DNA of 64,000 nucleotides from Gammaproteobacteria bacterium (lineage in GTDB: Bacteria > Pseudomonadota > Gammaproteobacteria > Pseudomonadales > Pseudohongiellaceae): the NCBI GenBank assembly GCA_024639905.1, contig JAHEGE010000003.1, positions 101,053-165,052 on the forward strand, given 5' to 3'. Below the pieces are notes generated by a model, which made no database searches, was not told the origin of the DNA, and saw only the letters and a list, made by a program, of their open reading frames with translations. The position numbers and the translations under genes are program-made. Below, one piece after another: positions 55,936 through 64,000 of this stretch. How positions within the stretch are numbered: the stretch's first letter is position 1; the number at the start of each line of letters is the position of its first letter.

Positions 55936-56436
55936 ATGAGCCGAAGCAATCTCGTTCGAGGCGTAGTCATTGTCTGTGCTGTCGCCATCGTGGGCTGGGT
56001 ATCCACAGCCCCCTACCTAAGCAATGAAGGACTGGGCCGCCTGCCAGGCTTGATCATCGGCGGCACGGCAACCGAAGCTCCCGCAGACTTTAGTCAATTC
56101 AATGGTGTAGTTGCAGGGCCGCTGATGATGAAGCAGGCCGGATTCCCCCCCTTCGTTAACTACCTTTCTTGGGTGGGCGCGGAAGGCGGCGTGATCACCG
56201 CAACGAGGCCCGATAACGGCCGCTGGGCGCGCAGGGTGCGCGAAGACGGCGGCGATGGCTGGCTGCGCATCGGCGACGCCACTTACGAGATGCGCGCGTT
56301 CGAGATAGAAGGCCCCGAGCGCTTGGCGATGATGGAACTTTGGGCGACCAAGGCTGGGCGCACGCTTGATGAGCCGCTTTACGAAGGCTCTGAGCCGATG
56401 CGCGAGTGGAAGGTGTTCTTTTGGCGGCCTAGGTAG
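55936..56436 (+). CDS. Uncharacterised protein with an N-terminal membrane anchor
   Basis: From the ATG at 55936 (AAGGAG site 7 nt upstream) this 166-residue protein has one N-terminal hydrophobic span (VVIVCAVAIVGWVSTA) and a soluble remainder rich in beta strands, with FPPFVNYLSWVGAEGGVITATRP and a WATKAGRTLDEP segment resembling the split-barrel flavin-type fold in layout only. I do not recognise the family. It is probably anchored in the inner membrane facing the periplasm. A strong terminator follows. Confidence 0.6.
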   Translation: MSRSNLVRGVVIVCAVAIVGWVSTAPYLSNEGLGRLPGLIIGGTATEAPADFSQFNGVVAGPLMMKQAGFPPFVNYLSWVGAEGGVITATRPDNGRWARRVREDGGDGWLRIGDATYEMRAFEIEGPERLAMMELWATKAGRTLDEPLYEGSEPMREWKVFFWRPR

Positions 56437-56455
56437 TCTGGGAAGCGCTCTAAAG

Positions 56456-56482
56456 AAAAGGGCGGCTAATTGCCGCCCTTTT
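56456..56482. terminator. Bidirectional intrinsic terminator
   Basis: An 11-bp stem AAAAGGGCGGC / GCCGCCCTTTT with a 5-nt loop (TAATT) ends in T- and A-runs. It separates the anchored protein gene from the convergent metallo-beta-lactamase-fold gene 10 nt further on. Confidence 0.9.
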
Positions 56483-56492
56483 TTCGTATCGA

Positions 56493-57458
56493 CTAGCGAT
56501 CCTGAAGCCGTCCCGAACCCCCAAGCTCGTAATAAACCACCGGCACAAAATCGTCGACTCCCCAGCCCGGATCGTTGGTCCATTTTGCATCGAACTCGGC
56601 GGTTGGCCGCGCCTCCATCACCTCGGCAAGTTTTTTCTCCTCTCGAATTAGCGCCAACACATTCGCCTCGATTGTTAGCACCATGTCGCGGAACTCGATG
56701 AGATCAGCACGCCGCATAATCTCAAGCCCGTGACCGGGAATGATTTTGGTCGCCGGACCAGCCAGATCAATGGCCTTGTCTAGGGCTGCGAGTGTGCCGC
56801 GCAGCGTGCCGCCGTTGTAGCGATCGATAATCGGATAGCTGGTAGTGCGGTAGACGTCTCCTAAGTGCAGCACATCGGCAGAAGGAAAATACACGAAGGC
56901 GTCGCCGTCGGTGTGCGCGGGCGGCGCGAAAAGGACCTGAACGTCTTCGCCATTTACATGCACCGTCATCTGCTCGTTGAAGGTCACTACCGGGCGCGCT
57001 GACTCGGGCTCTTGCGGCACAAAGGTGCCGCCATTGCGGGGAAAGCGCCCGCGCTCATCGAAGAAGCGCTTACGCGTGTTTTCATGCGAGAAGATCAACA
57101 CACCCTTCTCAGCGAGGTTGGCGTTGCCGCCAACGTGATCGATGTGAATATGCGTGTTAATCAGAAATTTGATCGGCTGCTCTGTGACCTCGGCGACTGC
57201 TGAGACAAGCGCGTCGGTCATCGGCGCGAAGAGGGAGTCGACAAGCAGCACACCGTCGTCGCCAATGAGAGCGCCGATATTGCCACCACCACCCGGGCGC
57301 TGAATCATATAGACGTTGCCAGCGACTGGGCTAATGGTCAGCGCCACATTTCCTAGCGCAGCCTGTGCAAGGCTCAGTGGAGACGCGAAGGCAAGAAGCA
57401 GCGTGGCAAAGCCCGCAGCGGCTGCCCATGTCGCTGCGCGTGTTTTGATAATGAACAT
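56493..57458 (-). CDS. Exported metallo-beta-lactamase-fold hydrolase
   Basis: This 321-residue protein has a signal peptide (cleavage near LSLAQAA) and a binuclear zinc site: HIHIDHVGG, a later His in APPAHTDGDAFV, an Asp in HLGDVY, and a final His in PGHGLEI. It resembles the group of MBL-fold proteins around B3 lactamases and quinoprotein-relay hydrolases. Substrate unknown; no beta-lactam activity should be assumed. It is convergent with the neighbour across a terminator. Confidence 0.87.
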   Translation of the reverse strand: MFIIKTRAATWAAAAGFATLLLAFASPLSLAQAALGNVALTISPVAGNVYMIQRPGGGGNIGALIGDDGVLLVDSLFAPMTDALVSAVAEVTEQPIKFLINTHIHIDHVGGNANLAEKGVLIFSHENTRKRFFDERGRFPRNGGTFVPQEPESARPVVTFNEQMTVHVNGEDVQVLFAPPAHTDGDAFVYFPSADVLHLGDVYRTTSYPIIDRYNGGTLRGTLAALDKAIDLAGPATKIIPGHGLEIMRRADLIEFRDMVLTIEANVLALIREEKKLAEVMEARPTAEFDAKWTNDPGWGVDDFVPVVYYELGGSGRLQDR

Positions 57459-57580
57459 AGTGGCCTCAGAATGCAGATATTTCTCTATAGTAGCGATAAA
57501 TCCTTGAGCACCCCAAGCGAAATCCCTGTGCTAATCTAGCGGCTGGTTAAAGCCCGCATAAGTAGCATAAAGGAATAGGC

Positions 57581-59305
57581 ATGATCAGAATCAAACCATT
57601 CGCCATCGCTGGTGTGCTCTCGCTGCTCACCTTGCTCGCCGCCTGTACTGAGAAGAACGGCAGCTCGGAGGTTTCGGGGCGCGGGGCGCCTCTGCCAGCT
57701 ATCGATTCAGAGAGGCTGTCGTCGATCGTGAAGACGCTCGCCTCGGACGAGTTTGAGGGGCGCGCGCCGGGGGGAATAGGCGAAGATAAGACAGTTGCGT
57801 ATCTCATCGAACGGTTTACTGCGTTGGGGCTTGAGCCAGGCGGCGAAGAGGGTGCGTGGACGCAGCCTGTACCGCTCGTACACACACAGTTAGCAGAGGA
57901 TGCGGTGGCGGCGTTCTCGCTTGGCGAGGCTGAGCAAGACTTGGTGCAAGGCCGAGACGTCGAATTTAGCACCACGCGTCCTGGCGCGCTGCTGGCTATA
58001 GACTCAGCCGAAGTCGTGTTCGTTGGCTTTGGTGCAAGCGCGCTAGAACGCAATTGGGATGATTTCGGTGATGTCGACCTGCGCGGCAAGCTCGCAATTT
58101 TTCTCGTCAACGATCCTGATTTTTCTGCCGCAGAAGACGAGCCTGTCGCGGGCCGTTTCGGTGGCAAGCGCATGACTTACTATGGGCGCTGGACTTATAA
58201 ATTCGAAGAAGCGGCCCGCCGCGGCGCGATTGCCGCGCTGGTTATTCACGAAACCGAAGGTGCAGGCTATGGCTGGAACGTCGCCTCCTCATCCCCGGGC
58301 GAGAACTACGCTATTCAACGCCGCCCCGACGCCCAGCAGCCGGTAATGCTACAAGGCTGGTTGCATCAGGACGCTGCGGCTTCGCTGTTCCAATCCGCGG
58401 GCATGTCACTCGCAGAACAAAGCGAGCGCGCACGGCGCGACGATTTCACCGCCTTTACGCTCGGCGAGGTTCACTTTAGCGCGCGAGCGGACGTCGAATC
58501 GGAAACGGTAATAAGCAGCAATGTGCTCGGCGTTCTTCCCGGTGAAGATCATGCAGACGAAGCGATTATGTTGTCAGCTCACTGGGACGCTTACGGACTC
58601 GGCGCGCCGGACGCCGAAGGCAACACGGTGCGCCCAGGCGCCAACGATGACGCATTGGGAGTTGCCGGAATTTTAGAAATCGCACGCGTACTCAGTGAGA
58701 GGAAAGCAAGCGGCGAAACTCTCGATAGGAGCATCGTGTTTGCCGCATGGACAGCTGAGGAGAGCGGCCTGCTCGGTTCTGAATACTACGCTAGCAATCC
58801 ACTGTATCCGCTTGAGAAAACTGCGGCAAACCTCACGCTCGACATTCTGCAAACCGCGGGCCTCGCGCGCGATGTCATTTTAGTTGGCGAGGGTCAGAGT
58901 GATCTGGAAAACGATCTTATCGAGGCAGCCCGACAACAGGGGAGGGCGGTGACACCCGAAAATCTGCCAGAGAATGGGCTGTTCTTCCGAGCAGACCATT
59001 TCTCACTCGCACGGCGCGGCGTGCCTGTTCTATTAATCATGGGCATTGCAGGCGGCGCTGACCTCATTGATGGCGGGCGCGCGGCGGGCGACCAGTGGAT
59101 AGCCGACTACACGGGTAACTGCTATCACCAAACCTGCGATGCATGGAGTAGCGACTGGGATTTGAGCGGCGCGGTGCAAGATATCGAGTTGTTCGAAACC
59201 ATCACTCGCGATCTCGCGACTTCGCGGCGCTGGCCTGAATGGAAGGCTGGTTCAGAGTTTCGCGCTGTGCGGGAAGCAACGGCACAAGTGAGGGGCACAA
59301 AGTAA
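57581..59305 (+). CDS. M28 family zinc aminopeptidase-like lipoprotein
   Basis: This 574-residue protein has a lipoprotein signal (LTLLAACTE), a protease-associated-like region (about 120-260) and an M28 core with the co-catalytic zinc motifs SAHWDAYG, GANDDALGV, TAEESGLLGSEYY and the later DHFSLARRGVP. It removes N-terminal residues from peptides outside the inner membrane. Its stop codon overlaps the ATG of the DUF2164 gene by one base. Confidence 0.88.
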   Translation: MIRIKPFAIAGVLSLLTLLAACTEKNGSSEVSGRGAPLPAIDSERLSSIVKTLASDEFEGRAPGGIGEDKTVAYLIERFTALGLEPGGEEGAWTQPVPLVHTQLAEDAVAAFSLGEAEQDLVQGRDVEFSTTRPGALLAIDSAEVVFVGFGASALERNWDDFGDVDLRGKLAIFLVNDPDFSAAEDEPVAGRFGGKRMTYYGRWTYKFEEAARRGAIAALVIHETEGAGYGWNVASSSPGENYAIQRRPDAQQPVMLQGWLHQDAAASLFQSAGMSLAEQSERARRDDFTAFTLGEVHFSARADVESETVISSNVLGVLPGEDHADEAIMLSAHWDAYGLGAPDAEGNTVRPGANDDALGVAGILEIARVLSERKASGETLDRSIVFAAWTAEESGLLGSEYYASNPLYPLEKTAANLTLDILQTAGLARDVILVGEGQSDLENDLIEAARQQGRAVTPENLPENGLFFRADHFSLARRGVPVLLIMGIAGGADLIDGGRAAGDQWIADYTGNCYHQTCDAWSSDWDLSGAVQDIELFETITRDLATSRRWPEWKAGSEFRAVREATAQVRGTK

Positions 59306-59550
59306 TGGCAACTATCGAGCTAGATAGAGCGACGAAAGATGCGCTCATAGTCAAAATTCAGCAGTACACTGAGGCGGAGCTAGATCGCGAGCTTGGCAAT
59401 TTCGAAGCCGAGTTTCTCTTAGATTTTTTCGCAAAAAATATGGGGCCGCATTTCTATAATCAGGCGCTTGCCGATGTACTGAAAGGCTTCGATGTGACCG
59501 TCGAGGCGTTTACAGAATCGGTTTATGGGTTGGAGAAGGGCGTCTGCTAA
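59305..59550 (+). CDS. DUF2164 family protein
   Basis: This 81-residue protein fits DUF2164: KIQQYTEAELDRELGNFEAEFLLDFFAKNMGPHFYNQAL. Function is unknown. It starts at the stop codon of the M28 peptidase gene (one-base overlap), so translation is coupled. It marks roughly the last gene of the GC-rich part of the window. Confidence 0.88.
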   Translation: MATIELDRATKDALIVKIQQYTEAELDRELGNFEAEFLLDFFAKNMGPHFYNQALADVLKGFDVTVEAFTESVYGLEKGVC

Positions 59551-59566
59551 TGAGGGATGGTGTCTA

Positions 59567-60379
59567 ATGTCGATATTTGTTGAGTGCTGTTGCGGAAGCG
59601 TATCTCTTGAATTTGCGATCAAAGCGCCGTTAGCCATAGCGCACTGCTGCTGTGATTATTGTTTTAAGAGAGCATCCATCGCTGGGGCGATCGGTAAGAA
59701 CAAAAAATTAAGAGTATTGACGAAAGCACAACTATCAGAGGCCGTGAAACTCAGACATGAGCCAATAAAAATATTCTACTTACCCGATTACTTCAAAATC
59801 CTCCTAAAATCTTCGCAAAAAATAGACCCTTCAGAAGTAGCGAAATCCTTTCGCTGTTTTACTATTCCACAGAACTCCATTAAGTCGCCTACCGCCTGTC
59901 TACAGACAACTTGTTGCGGCACTAATATGGCTCTGTCTAATAAGTTCTACGGCGGAAAGGTCATCGGGATTCCAGATAGACAAGGTGTGAGATTTTCTAA
60001 TGAGCGATCGCCTTTGTATCAATTAGGTGTCTCGTTTTCTGGGGATGGAGCGCAGTTTGAGAAAAGCAACCCCGACTCTGGCCTACTTATTGAGAAGCTG
60101 GCCTCGTTCCTTCGAAAAAATTCGCTTGAACTAAATGTAAAGCCACTACGACACAAAAGCCTTCTTGAATTCAAGGGCGATGCGAGAAAGAATTTAGAGA
60201 AGTGGAGAGCTATGAAAAGCATGGATATTCGGAGCGATAATAGGAAAAATTCGAGTGGCTGGACCAATTTCTCTGAGTTACTGAAAAATTCACTGGGGGA
60301 TGAAATTACAGTTATTAAGGACAGTGAGTTGTATGACTCGCTAGTTAGCGGAGGATTTAGAGCAGGGAGAAAGCTGTAG
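59567..60379 (+). CDS. GFA/CENP-V-like zinc protein (DUF6151-like)
   Basis: From the ATG at 59567 this 270-residue protein begins ECCCGSVSLEF and continues with AHCCCDYC, a cysteine pattern like that of the glutathione-dependent formaldehyde-activating (GFA) zinc fold, plus a TACLQTTCCGTNM segment. It is longer than typical GFA proteins, with a charged C-terminal half. Real activity is unclear. The codon use is AT-richer than upstream genes, and it starts the AT-rich tail of the window. GAGGG lies 11 nt upstream. Confidence 0.6.
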   Translation: MSIFVECCCGSVSLEFAIKAPLAIAHCCCDYCFKRASIAGAIGKNKKLRVLTKAQLSEAVKLRHEPIKIFYLPDYFKILLKSSQKIDPSEVAKSFRCFTIPQNSIKSPTACLQTTCCGTNMALSNKFYGGKVIGIPDRQGVRFSNERSPLYQLGVSFSGDGAQFEKSNPDSGLLIEKLASFLRKNSLELNVKPLRHKSLLEFKGDARKNLEKWRAMKSMDIRSDNRKNSSGWTNFSELLKNSLGDEITVIKDSELYDSLVSGGFRAGRKL

Positions 60380-60713
60380 CCGACTTAGTCATGAGAAATT
60401 TCTGAATCTCCTTTTTCATGAACTCTGGTAGATGCACACTGTTTGCCTTGCTGCCTTACAGTATATCCTTAGTAAGAAATACTGTTCCCTTGATGTCTCT
60501 GCAACATGTATGAGAATCTTCAAGGCGATCCTAATTTTACGCAAAGCCCTTGCTGTTAGGAGCGAGTTCCATAACTTCGATTGAGACGACTTCGAGCATG
60601 GACGAGTTCGTTGTCTGATTTGAGAGCTAGACACGTGAGAAGCGAATTGCAAGAGGGTAACGACAGCATCAAGCAGTCGCATCCTAAAAGGAGTTTAACT
60701 GGGAAATTAAATC
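60380..60713. other. Gap before the MBOAT-like gene; no gene recognised
   Basis: About 330 nt of AT-richer sequence. An 88-codon frame on the minus strand (60416-60682) has no recognisable motif. The stretch just before 60714 (AAAAGGAG at about 60686-60693) may hold a ribosome site, though it is about 20 nt from the ATG. No transposase or attC-like site could be supported. Confidence 0.4.
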
Positions 60714-61139
60714 ATGACGCTGTCTGAGTATGTGTTAAAGCGAAATGGGATACCCCTTGGTAGCCAAGGGTCATTATTGCAAAACCTCGAAAACTCATTT
60801 GGTGCTGAAAGCAATGTGTTGTTTTGGAAATACTGGAACCCAGTTTGGGGGTTCTATTTGTCAAAATACATCTATTTACCGCTTAACAGGCATCTGTCTA
60901 AATCAATATCGTCGATTGTAACATTTGGGGTAAGTGGTGTGCTCCATGATTTAGCAATTGGTTTGTTGGGCTTGGGATGGCAAAACTTTCTTATGATTTG
61001 ATTTTTGATAATGGGAGCTTTTATGAACATCTCAAAATCTCTGGACATAACGTATGGAAGTTTCAGTTTTTTTAGTAAAGCAATCATCAATATATTTTCA
61101 ATAGCGAGTTGTTTTTTTCTGGCGAAACTTATCATTTGA
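60714..61139 (+). pseudogene. MBOAT-like small acyltransferase interrupted by an in-frame TGA
   Basis: The frame reads 95 codons, then TGA at 60999-61001, then 45 further codons to a second TGA at 61137-61139. Both halves look like one small acyltransferase of about 140 residues: LKRNGIPLGSQGSL, FWKYWNPVWGFYLSKYIYLPL, SGVLHDLA (catalytic-type His), then FLIMGAF and two more hydrophobic segments. In relatives I recall, Trp is found where TGA stands, so a TGG to TGA change is likely. It could be a pseudogene, a truncated but working protein, or read-through. Sequencing error is possible. Confidence 0.55.
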
Positions 61140-61207
61140 TATCACCACTGGATTTCATTAATCGAAATACGGGTAGCAGATAGTTCGCAAGATTCTCGGA
61201 AATTTCT

Positions 61208-62113
61208 ATGTTCGCTAAGTCAAAAGATGGCACTGCGCAAGGTGTAGCAAAGCAAAGACTGATTGAAAGCCTCGCCACGCCAGATAAAAGAATCATAAAC
61301 GATCCGTATGCATGTGAGTTTGTTTTTGGTTCCGGCTTTGTAAAGATGATGGGCCACAAATTCTGTGTCTGGCTTTCTCAGAAAATTCTACCAGGTTGGC
61401 ACGAGCACCTAGTTTCCCGTACACGATTCATTGACGAATTAGTGGAAGAGAGTTTGATCAATGAAACTGGTCAATACGTTATCCTTGGTGCTGGTTATGA
61501 TACCCGAGCTCATCGTCTCGATATCCCTAATCTCCTAAGAGTGTTCGAAGTCGATCAACCAGAAGTTCAGGAAAGAAAGAGAAAAAAGTTACCAGACGAG
61601 TTACTAGGTAATGAATGTGTAGTCTATGTTCCAGTCGATTTCAGCTATCAGTCACTAAGTGAGCGGCTAATTGGAAGCGGCTTCGATAGCGGTAAACCTA
61701 CGATTATTACTCTTGAAGGAGTTTCTCAGTATATTTCGAAAGAGGATTTTATTGCTCTCGTTCAGGAGGTTAATTCGCTAACGAAGAATGCAGACGTTAC
61801 ATTTTTTGTGTCTTATATCGACGAGCTATTCACCACCAATCCTGAAGAATGCTGCGGAGTAGGATTTGAAAAAGCCGGGGAGAAATTCGAGTTAGTTAGG
61901 GCGCTTTCGGCGAAAACTGGAGAGCCGTGGATTTCATTCTACACCGATACTGAGATTCAAAAAATATTCACGGTAAATGGCTTCACTGTTGAAGAAACAA
62001 CTACTCTCGCTAATCTAAATTCACGTTACTTTACCCCTGTGGGCAGAACTGTACCCGACAGCCAATTATTTAATCTCGAACGTTTCGTTGTAGCGAAGAA
62101 AAGCTGCGATTAA
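61208..62113 (+). CDS. PPM/LCMT-type class I SAM-dependent methyltransferase
   Basis: This 301-residue protein has the leucine-carboxyl-methyltransferase-like (TIGR00027 / PPM family) signatures: VILGAGYDTRAHRL (SAM site, about 91-104), EVDQPEVQERK, and TLEGVSQYI. Members methylate carboxyl groups of small molecules or proteins, often in secondary metabolism. The gene is AT-rich like its neighbours. It lies 68 nt after the interrupted MBOAT gene, same strand. Confidence 0.85.
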   Translation: MFAKSKDGTAQGVAKQRLIESLATPDKRIINDPYACEFVFGSGFVKMMGHKFCVWLSQKILPGWHEHLVSRTRFIDELVEESLINETGQYVILGAGYDTRAHRLDIPNLLRVFEVDQPEVQERKRKKLPDELLGNECVVYVPVDFSYQSLSERLIGSGFDSGKPTIITLEGVSQYISKEDFIALVQEVNSLTKNADVTFFVSYIDELFTTNPEECCGVGFEKAGEKFELVRALSAKTGEPWISFYTDTEIQKIFTVNGFTVEETTTLANLNSRYFTPVGRTVPDSQLFNLERFVVAKKSCD

Positions 62114-62669
62114 CACCATGAAGGTCTCTATCGATACTGCGAGACGCCACCCTGGACTCGATACATTGTCAGTCTGTTCGGGATAATGTTTTTAGTATAC
62201 CGTATCTATTCGACCCTCAAGATCTCCGCTGGGGAAACGGTAAAATTCTGCAGGCTTTGAAAAATGGTCGGTATAGCATGATTTTTCAAAAAAAATACTC
62301 AGTGTATTTCTATCTTTCTCTTGGTTTCATCATCAAAGTTTGTCTCCGAAAGTCTTTTCTCTGCCAGCTTTTATAGATTTCGTCGTTGTACACAACTATT
62401 GATGTCGGAGTTGAGGAGCTTCTAGATAAAAATGCTTGTTTTGAAATGTCTGTAAAAGGCAGTACTTGAACTCCCAGCTTTGCTAGCAACCCTTCGCATA
62501 TTGACCTTTTGCCAGGACTCTACTGAGCAGATTTCCCAAACGATTTCAATAAGCTGCGTTTTCAAATCTTTTGTGTGATATCCAATAAAATTTGATGTTT
62601 ATTTAGTAAACACTTTCTTGTATTTTTGATGTTATCAAAGTAAAAAATACAGCAGGTTTTATAAACACA
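62114..62669. other. 555-nt AT-rich gap with a possible gene remnant
   Basis: No intact gene was found. On the minus strand, 62310-62519 is an open frame of 69 codons without an early start codon; its translation (for example GVQVLPFTDISKQ, TSIVVYNDEIYKSW) looks protein-like, resembling the C-terminal part of a small enzyme or thioredoxin-like protein, so it may be a decayed gene. The 3' part, 62540-62669, is very AT-rich and likely holds the promoter of the next gene. Confidence 0.4.
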
Positions 62670-63095
62670 ATGATCAAATTTTTTCGCTATCTTCCATTTC
62701 TTTTGTGTTCTTTTCAATTGAGAGCAGCCACCTTGGACGTCGAAATTCAAGGCATTTCCGAGGGAGGCGTGCTCCATTTAGCAATCTATAGTTCTAAGGA
62801 GGTTTTCGAATCAGATCGAGGGGACAAACCTGGTTCACAAGCTGGAATTGAGGCAGGCGTTGTAGAAAAAATTGGTAAAGACACTTACAAAGGCTCTTTT
62901 GAAATCCCTCCTGGCATCTATGCAATTGGGGTATACGTTGACGAAAATGAAAATGAGAAGCTTGATACAAATTTTTTAGGCATACCTAAGGAGCAATTCG
63001 GATTCTCTAACAACCCTAAGGCCTTCGGCATCCCTAAATTTGAAGCTGCGTCATTTGTCGTTGATACCTATACGAAAGTTGAAATAGGATTGTAA
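62670..63095 (+). CDS. Exported DUF2141 family protein
   Basis: This 141-residue protein has a short signal sequence (cleavage near LRAAT) and the DUF2141 pattern: GGVLHLAIYSSKEVF, PGIYAIGVYVDENENEKLDTN and EQFGFSNNP. It probably folds as a beta-sandwich outside the cytoplasm; function is unknown. It is followed 2 nt later by a DUF2306 gene, so the two form an operon. Confidence 0.85.
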   Translation: MIKFFRYLPFLLCSFQLRAATLDVEIQGISEGGVLHLAIYSSKEVFESDRGDKPGSQAGIEAGVVEKIGKDTYKGSFEIPPGIYAIGVYVDENENEKLDTNFLGIPKEQFGFSNNPKAFGIPKFEAASFVVDTYTKVEIGL

Positions 63096-63097
63096 GA

Positions 63098-63502
63098 ATG
63101 GCAATAATCTATATACATGCTTTTTTTGCGTTATTAGCAATTCCTGTTGGTTTGTATATTTTCCTCACAAAAAAGGGAACTAAGAAACACAGATTCATTG
63201 GCCGTATTTGGGTTTCTTTAATGCTGTTCATCGCTTTCACAGCGTTATCTATTACTACACCAATGACGGGTAAATTATTTAATCCCGGCGGGTTTTCTTG
63301 GATACATCTTTTAATTCCTTTCACAATTGGTAACTTAGTTTATTCAATTTATAGCATTCGACTATTTAAGAAAACCAAATTAGAAAAGCATAAGAATGCA
63401 CATATTCGTACAATGATAGGAACTTATATTGGAGCACTTCTTGTTGCCGGCGCATTTACCTTAACGCCCGGCAGAATTTTTCATGAAATTATATTTTTAT
63501 AA
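63098..63502 (+). CDS. DUF2306 family small membrane protein
   Basis: This 134-residue protein has about four membrane spans and the DUF2306 motif IYIHAFFALLAIPVGLYIF...KKGTKKHRFIGRIW, with a His in span 1 and an H-x-x-x-GR loop. AGGAT lies 6 nt before the ATG. It is the short form of the family; a longer relative is at 22.8 kb. Role unknown. Confidence 0.75.
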   Translation: MAIIYIHAFFALLAIPVGLYIFLTKKGTKKHRFIGRIWVSLMLFIAFTALSITTPMTGKLFNPGGFSWIHLLIPFTIGNLVYSIYSIRLFKKTKLEKHKNAHIRTMIGTYIGALLVAGAFTLTPGRIFHEIIFL

Positions 63503-63798
63503 AGGGCTAGCTGAGATTTAGAGGACTAATTGTGACTATAGCTCGACCTTCTTTTTCTCTAAATCACGCTTCAACTTATAGATACTTCACCCACTCTGAG
63601 TCAATGATTGAAGCGTGTGCATCCCAATCAGTGTCATAAACATTCTTTCTTTCGTTCTGTCTCTGCGTGTAAGTGATATGCATCACCCGCATCACCTGGA
63701 AACACCAGTTTCTCTTTCGGAAATGCAACGCTGACAATCATTTTCGGTCTGCGGGCTCTAAGAATGCTCGCCACTCAGGTAGTAGTCGATCTGAGGGG
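63503..63798. other. Gap before the IS end; possible frameshifted remnant
   Basis: No intact gene. On the minus strand, about 63585-63740, two protein-like stretches (MIVSVAFPKEKLVFPGDAG and VYDTDWDAHASIIDSEWVKYL) lie in different frames around an AAAGAAAG repeat, which could be a frameshifted small gene. This is weak evidence. Confidence 0.3.
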
Positions 63799-64000
63799 GT
63801 GTAACTTTTGGAGTTGACACTTTGCAGTGGAATTGCGCTATGATACTAAGTACATCCGAATAGCGAGGTATGGACTTCTCAGGGTTTGCTAGACACTTCC
63901 TAGCCTCGAAAAATAGTCCTTTTCAAATTGTGCTGGGGATATCCCGCCTGTGTGACTATGACGCTTGATCGGATTGTAAAACATCTCGATAAAGTTAAAT
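63799..64000 (-). mobile_element. End of an IS3-family insertion sequence
   Basis: The element enters from the right edge of the window. Its transposase ends at 63889, and the terminal inverted-repeat candidate begins TGTAACTTTTGGAGTTGACA near 63799. The exact boundary is uncertain because the other end is outside the window. Confidence 0.7.
63889..64000 (-). CDS. IS3-family transposase (OrfB), C-terminal fragment at window edge
   Basis: The last 37 codons read NFIEMFYNPIKRHSHTGG then ISPAQFEKDYFSRLGSV, ending in TAG. The EMFYNPIKRHS segment with SPAQFE is the usual C-terminus of IS3-family DDE transposases. The rest lies beyond the window, so integrity is unknown. Confidence 0.88.
   Translation of the reverse strand, partial: FNFIEMFYNPIKRHSHTGGISPAQFEKDYFSRLGSV

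Noticed and set aside
56493..57458. Beta-lactam resistance by the MBL-fold protein
   Set aside because: The zinc motif is shared by many hydrolases; nothing in sequence or context points to beta-lactamase activity.
60380..62669. Integron-like cassette array in the AT-rich tail
   Set aside because: No pair of matching attC core sites (RYYYAAC/GTTRRRY with imperfect dyad) could be found, and no integrase gene is present.

Overview
The window reads as about 64 kb of chromosome from an aquatic, aerobic, heterotrophic gammaproteobacterium. RdgC, YaeQ, DUF2058, a classical Lrp and a Tex protein point to Gammaproteobacteria. Two TonB-dependent receptors, many secreted hydrolases and beta-oxidation genes suggest scavenging of organic matter. 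Genus cannot be fixed from the sequence. No rRNA, tRNA, CRISPR array or complete insertion sequence was seen. Base composition is uniformly GC-rich up to about 59.5 kb, then turns clearly AT-rich to the end, where the terminus of an IS3-family element lies.

Region 1 (0.05-9.2 kb) is a self-contained sulfide-handling locus. A minus-strand operon runs from a 29-residue membrane peptide through cyanide-insensitive-type bd oxidase (cydA, cydB), a persulfide dioxygenase, a phosphatase-like/sulfide:quinone oxidoreductase fusion and a SulP anion permease. A near-consensus sigma-54 promoter lies in front of it. Divergently transcribed next to it is a FisR-type sigma-54 activator whose sensor domain has the cysteine spacing of the sulfane-sulfur sensor FisR.

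Region 2 (9.2-29 kb) holds housekeeping and metabolic genes: SMR transporter, 2OG oxygenase, lrp/ald divergent pair, DUF885 peptidase, rdgC, tex, yaeQ, a SET methyltransferase / PLP decarboxylase-like / GNAT trio, a protein fusing a PhnZ-like HD oxygenase to a PhnY-like 2OG oxygenase, S4 and DUF2058 proteins, a PHP metallohydrolase, a Baeyer-Villiger-type monooxygenase and a zinc-ribbon Smr protein. A perfect 30-bp inverted repeat separates the last of these from the next block.

Region 3 (29-46 kb) carries acyl-CoA dehydrogenase, alpha/beta hydrolase, thiolase, two nitronate-monooxygenase-like flavoproteins, a penicillin/AHL-acylase-type Ntn hydrolase, two TonB-dependent receptors, an APC permease, an M14 carboxypeptidase and an SGNH-type hydrolase. 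The theme is uptake and breakdown of lipids, peptides and amides.

Region 4 (46-59.5 kb) has a translationally coupled heavy-metal RND pump operon with a DUF3240 gene, a phosphate-porin gene with a PhoB-box-like site, a second SulP permease, a DUF2805 protein, a metallo-beta-lactamase-fold hydrolase, an M28 peptidase and DUF2164.

Region 5 (59.5-64 kb) is AT-rich and probably acquired: a GFA-like zinc protein, an MBOAT-like acyltransferase interrupted by an in-frame TGA, a PPM-type methyltransferase, DUF2141 and DUF2306 genes, large apparently non-coding gaps with gene remnants, and the IS3-family end.
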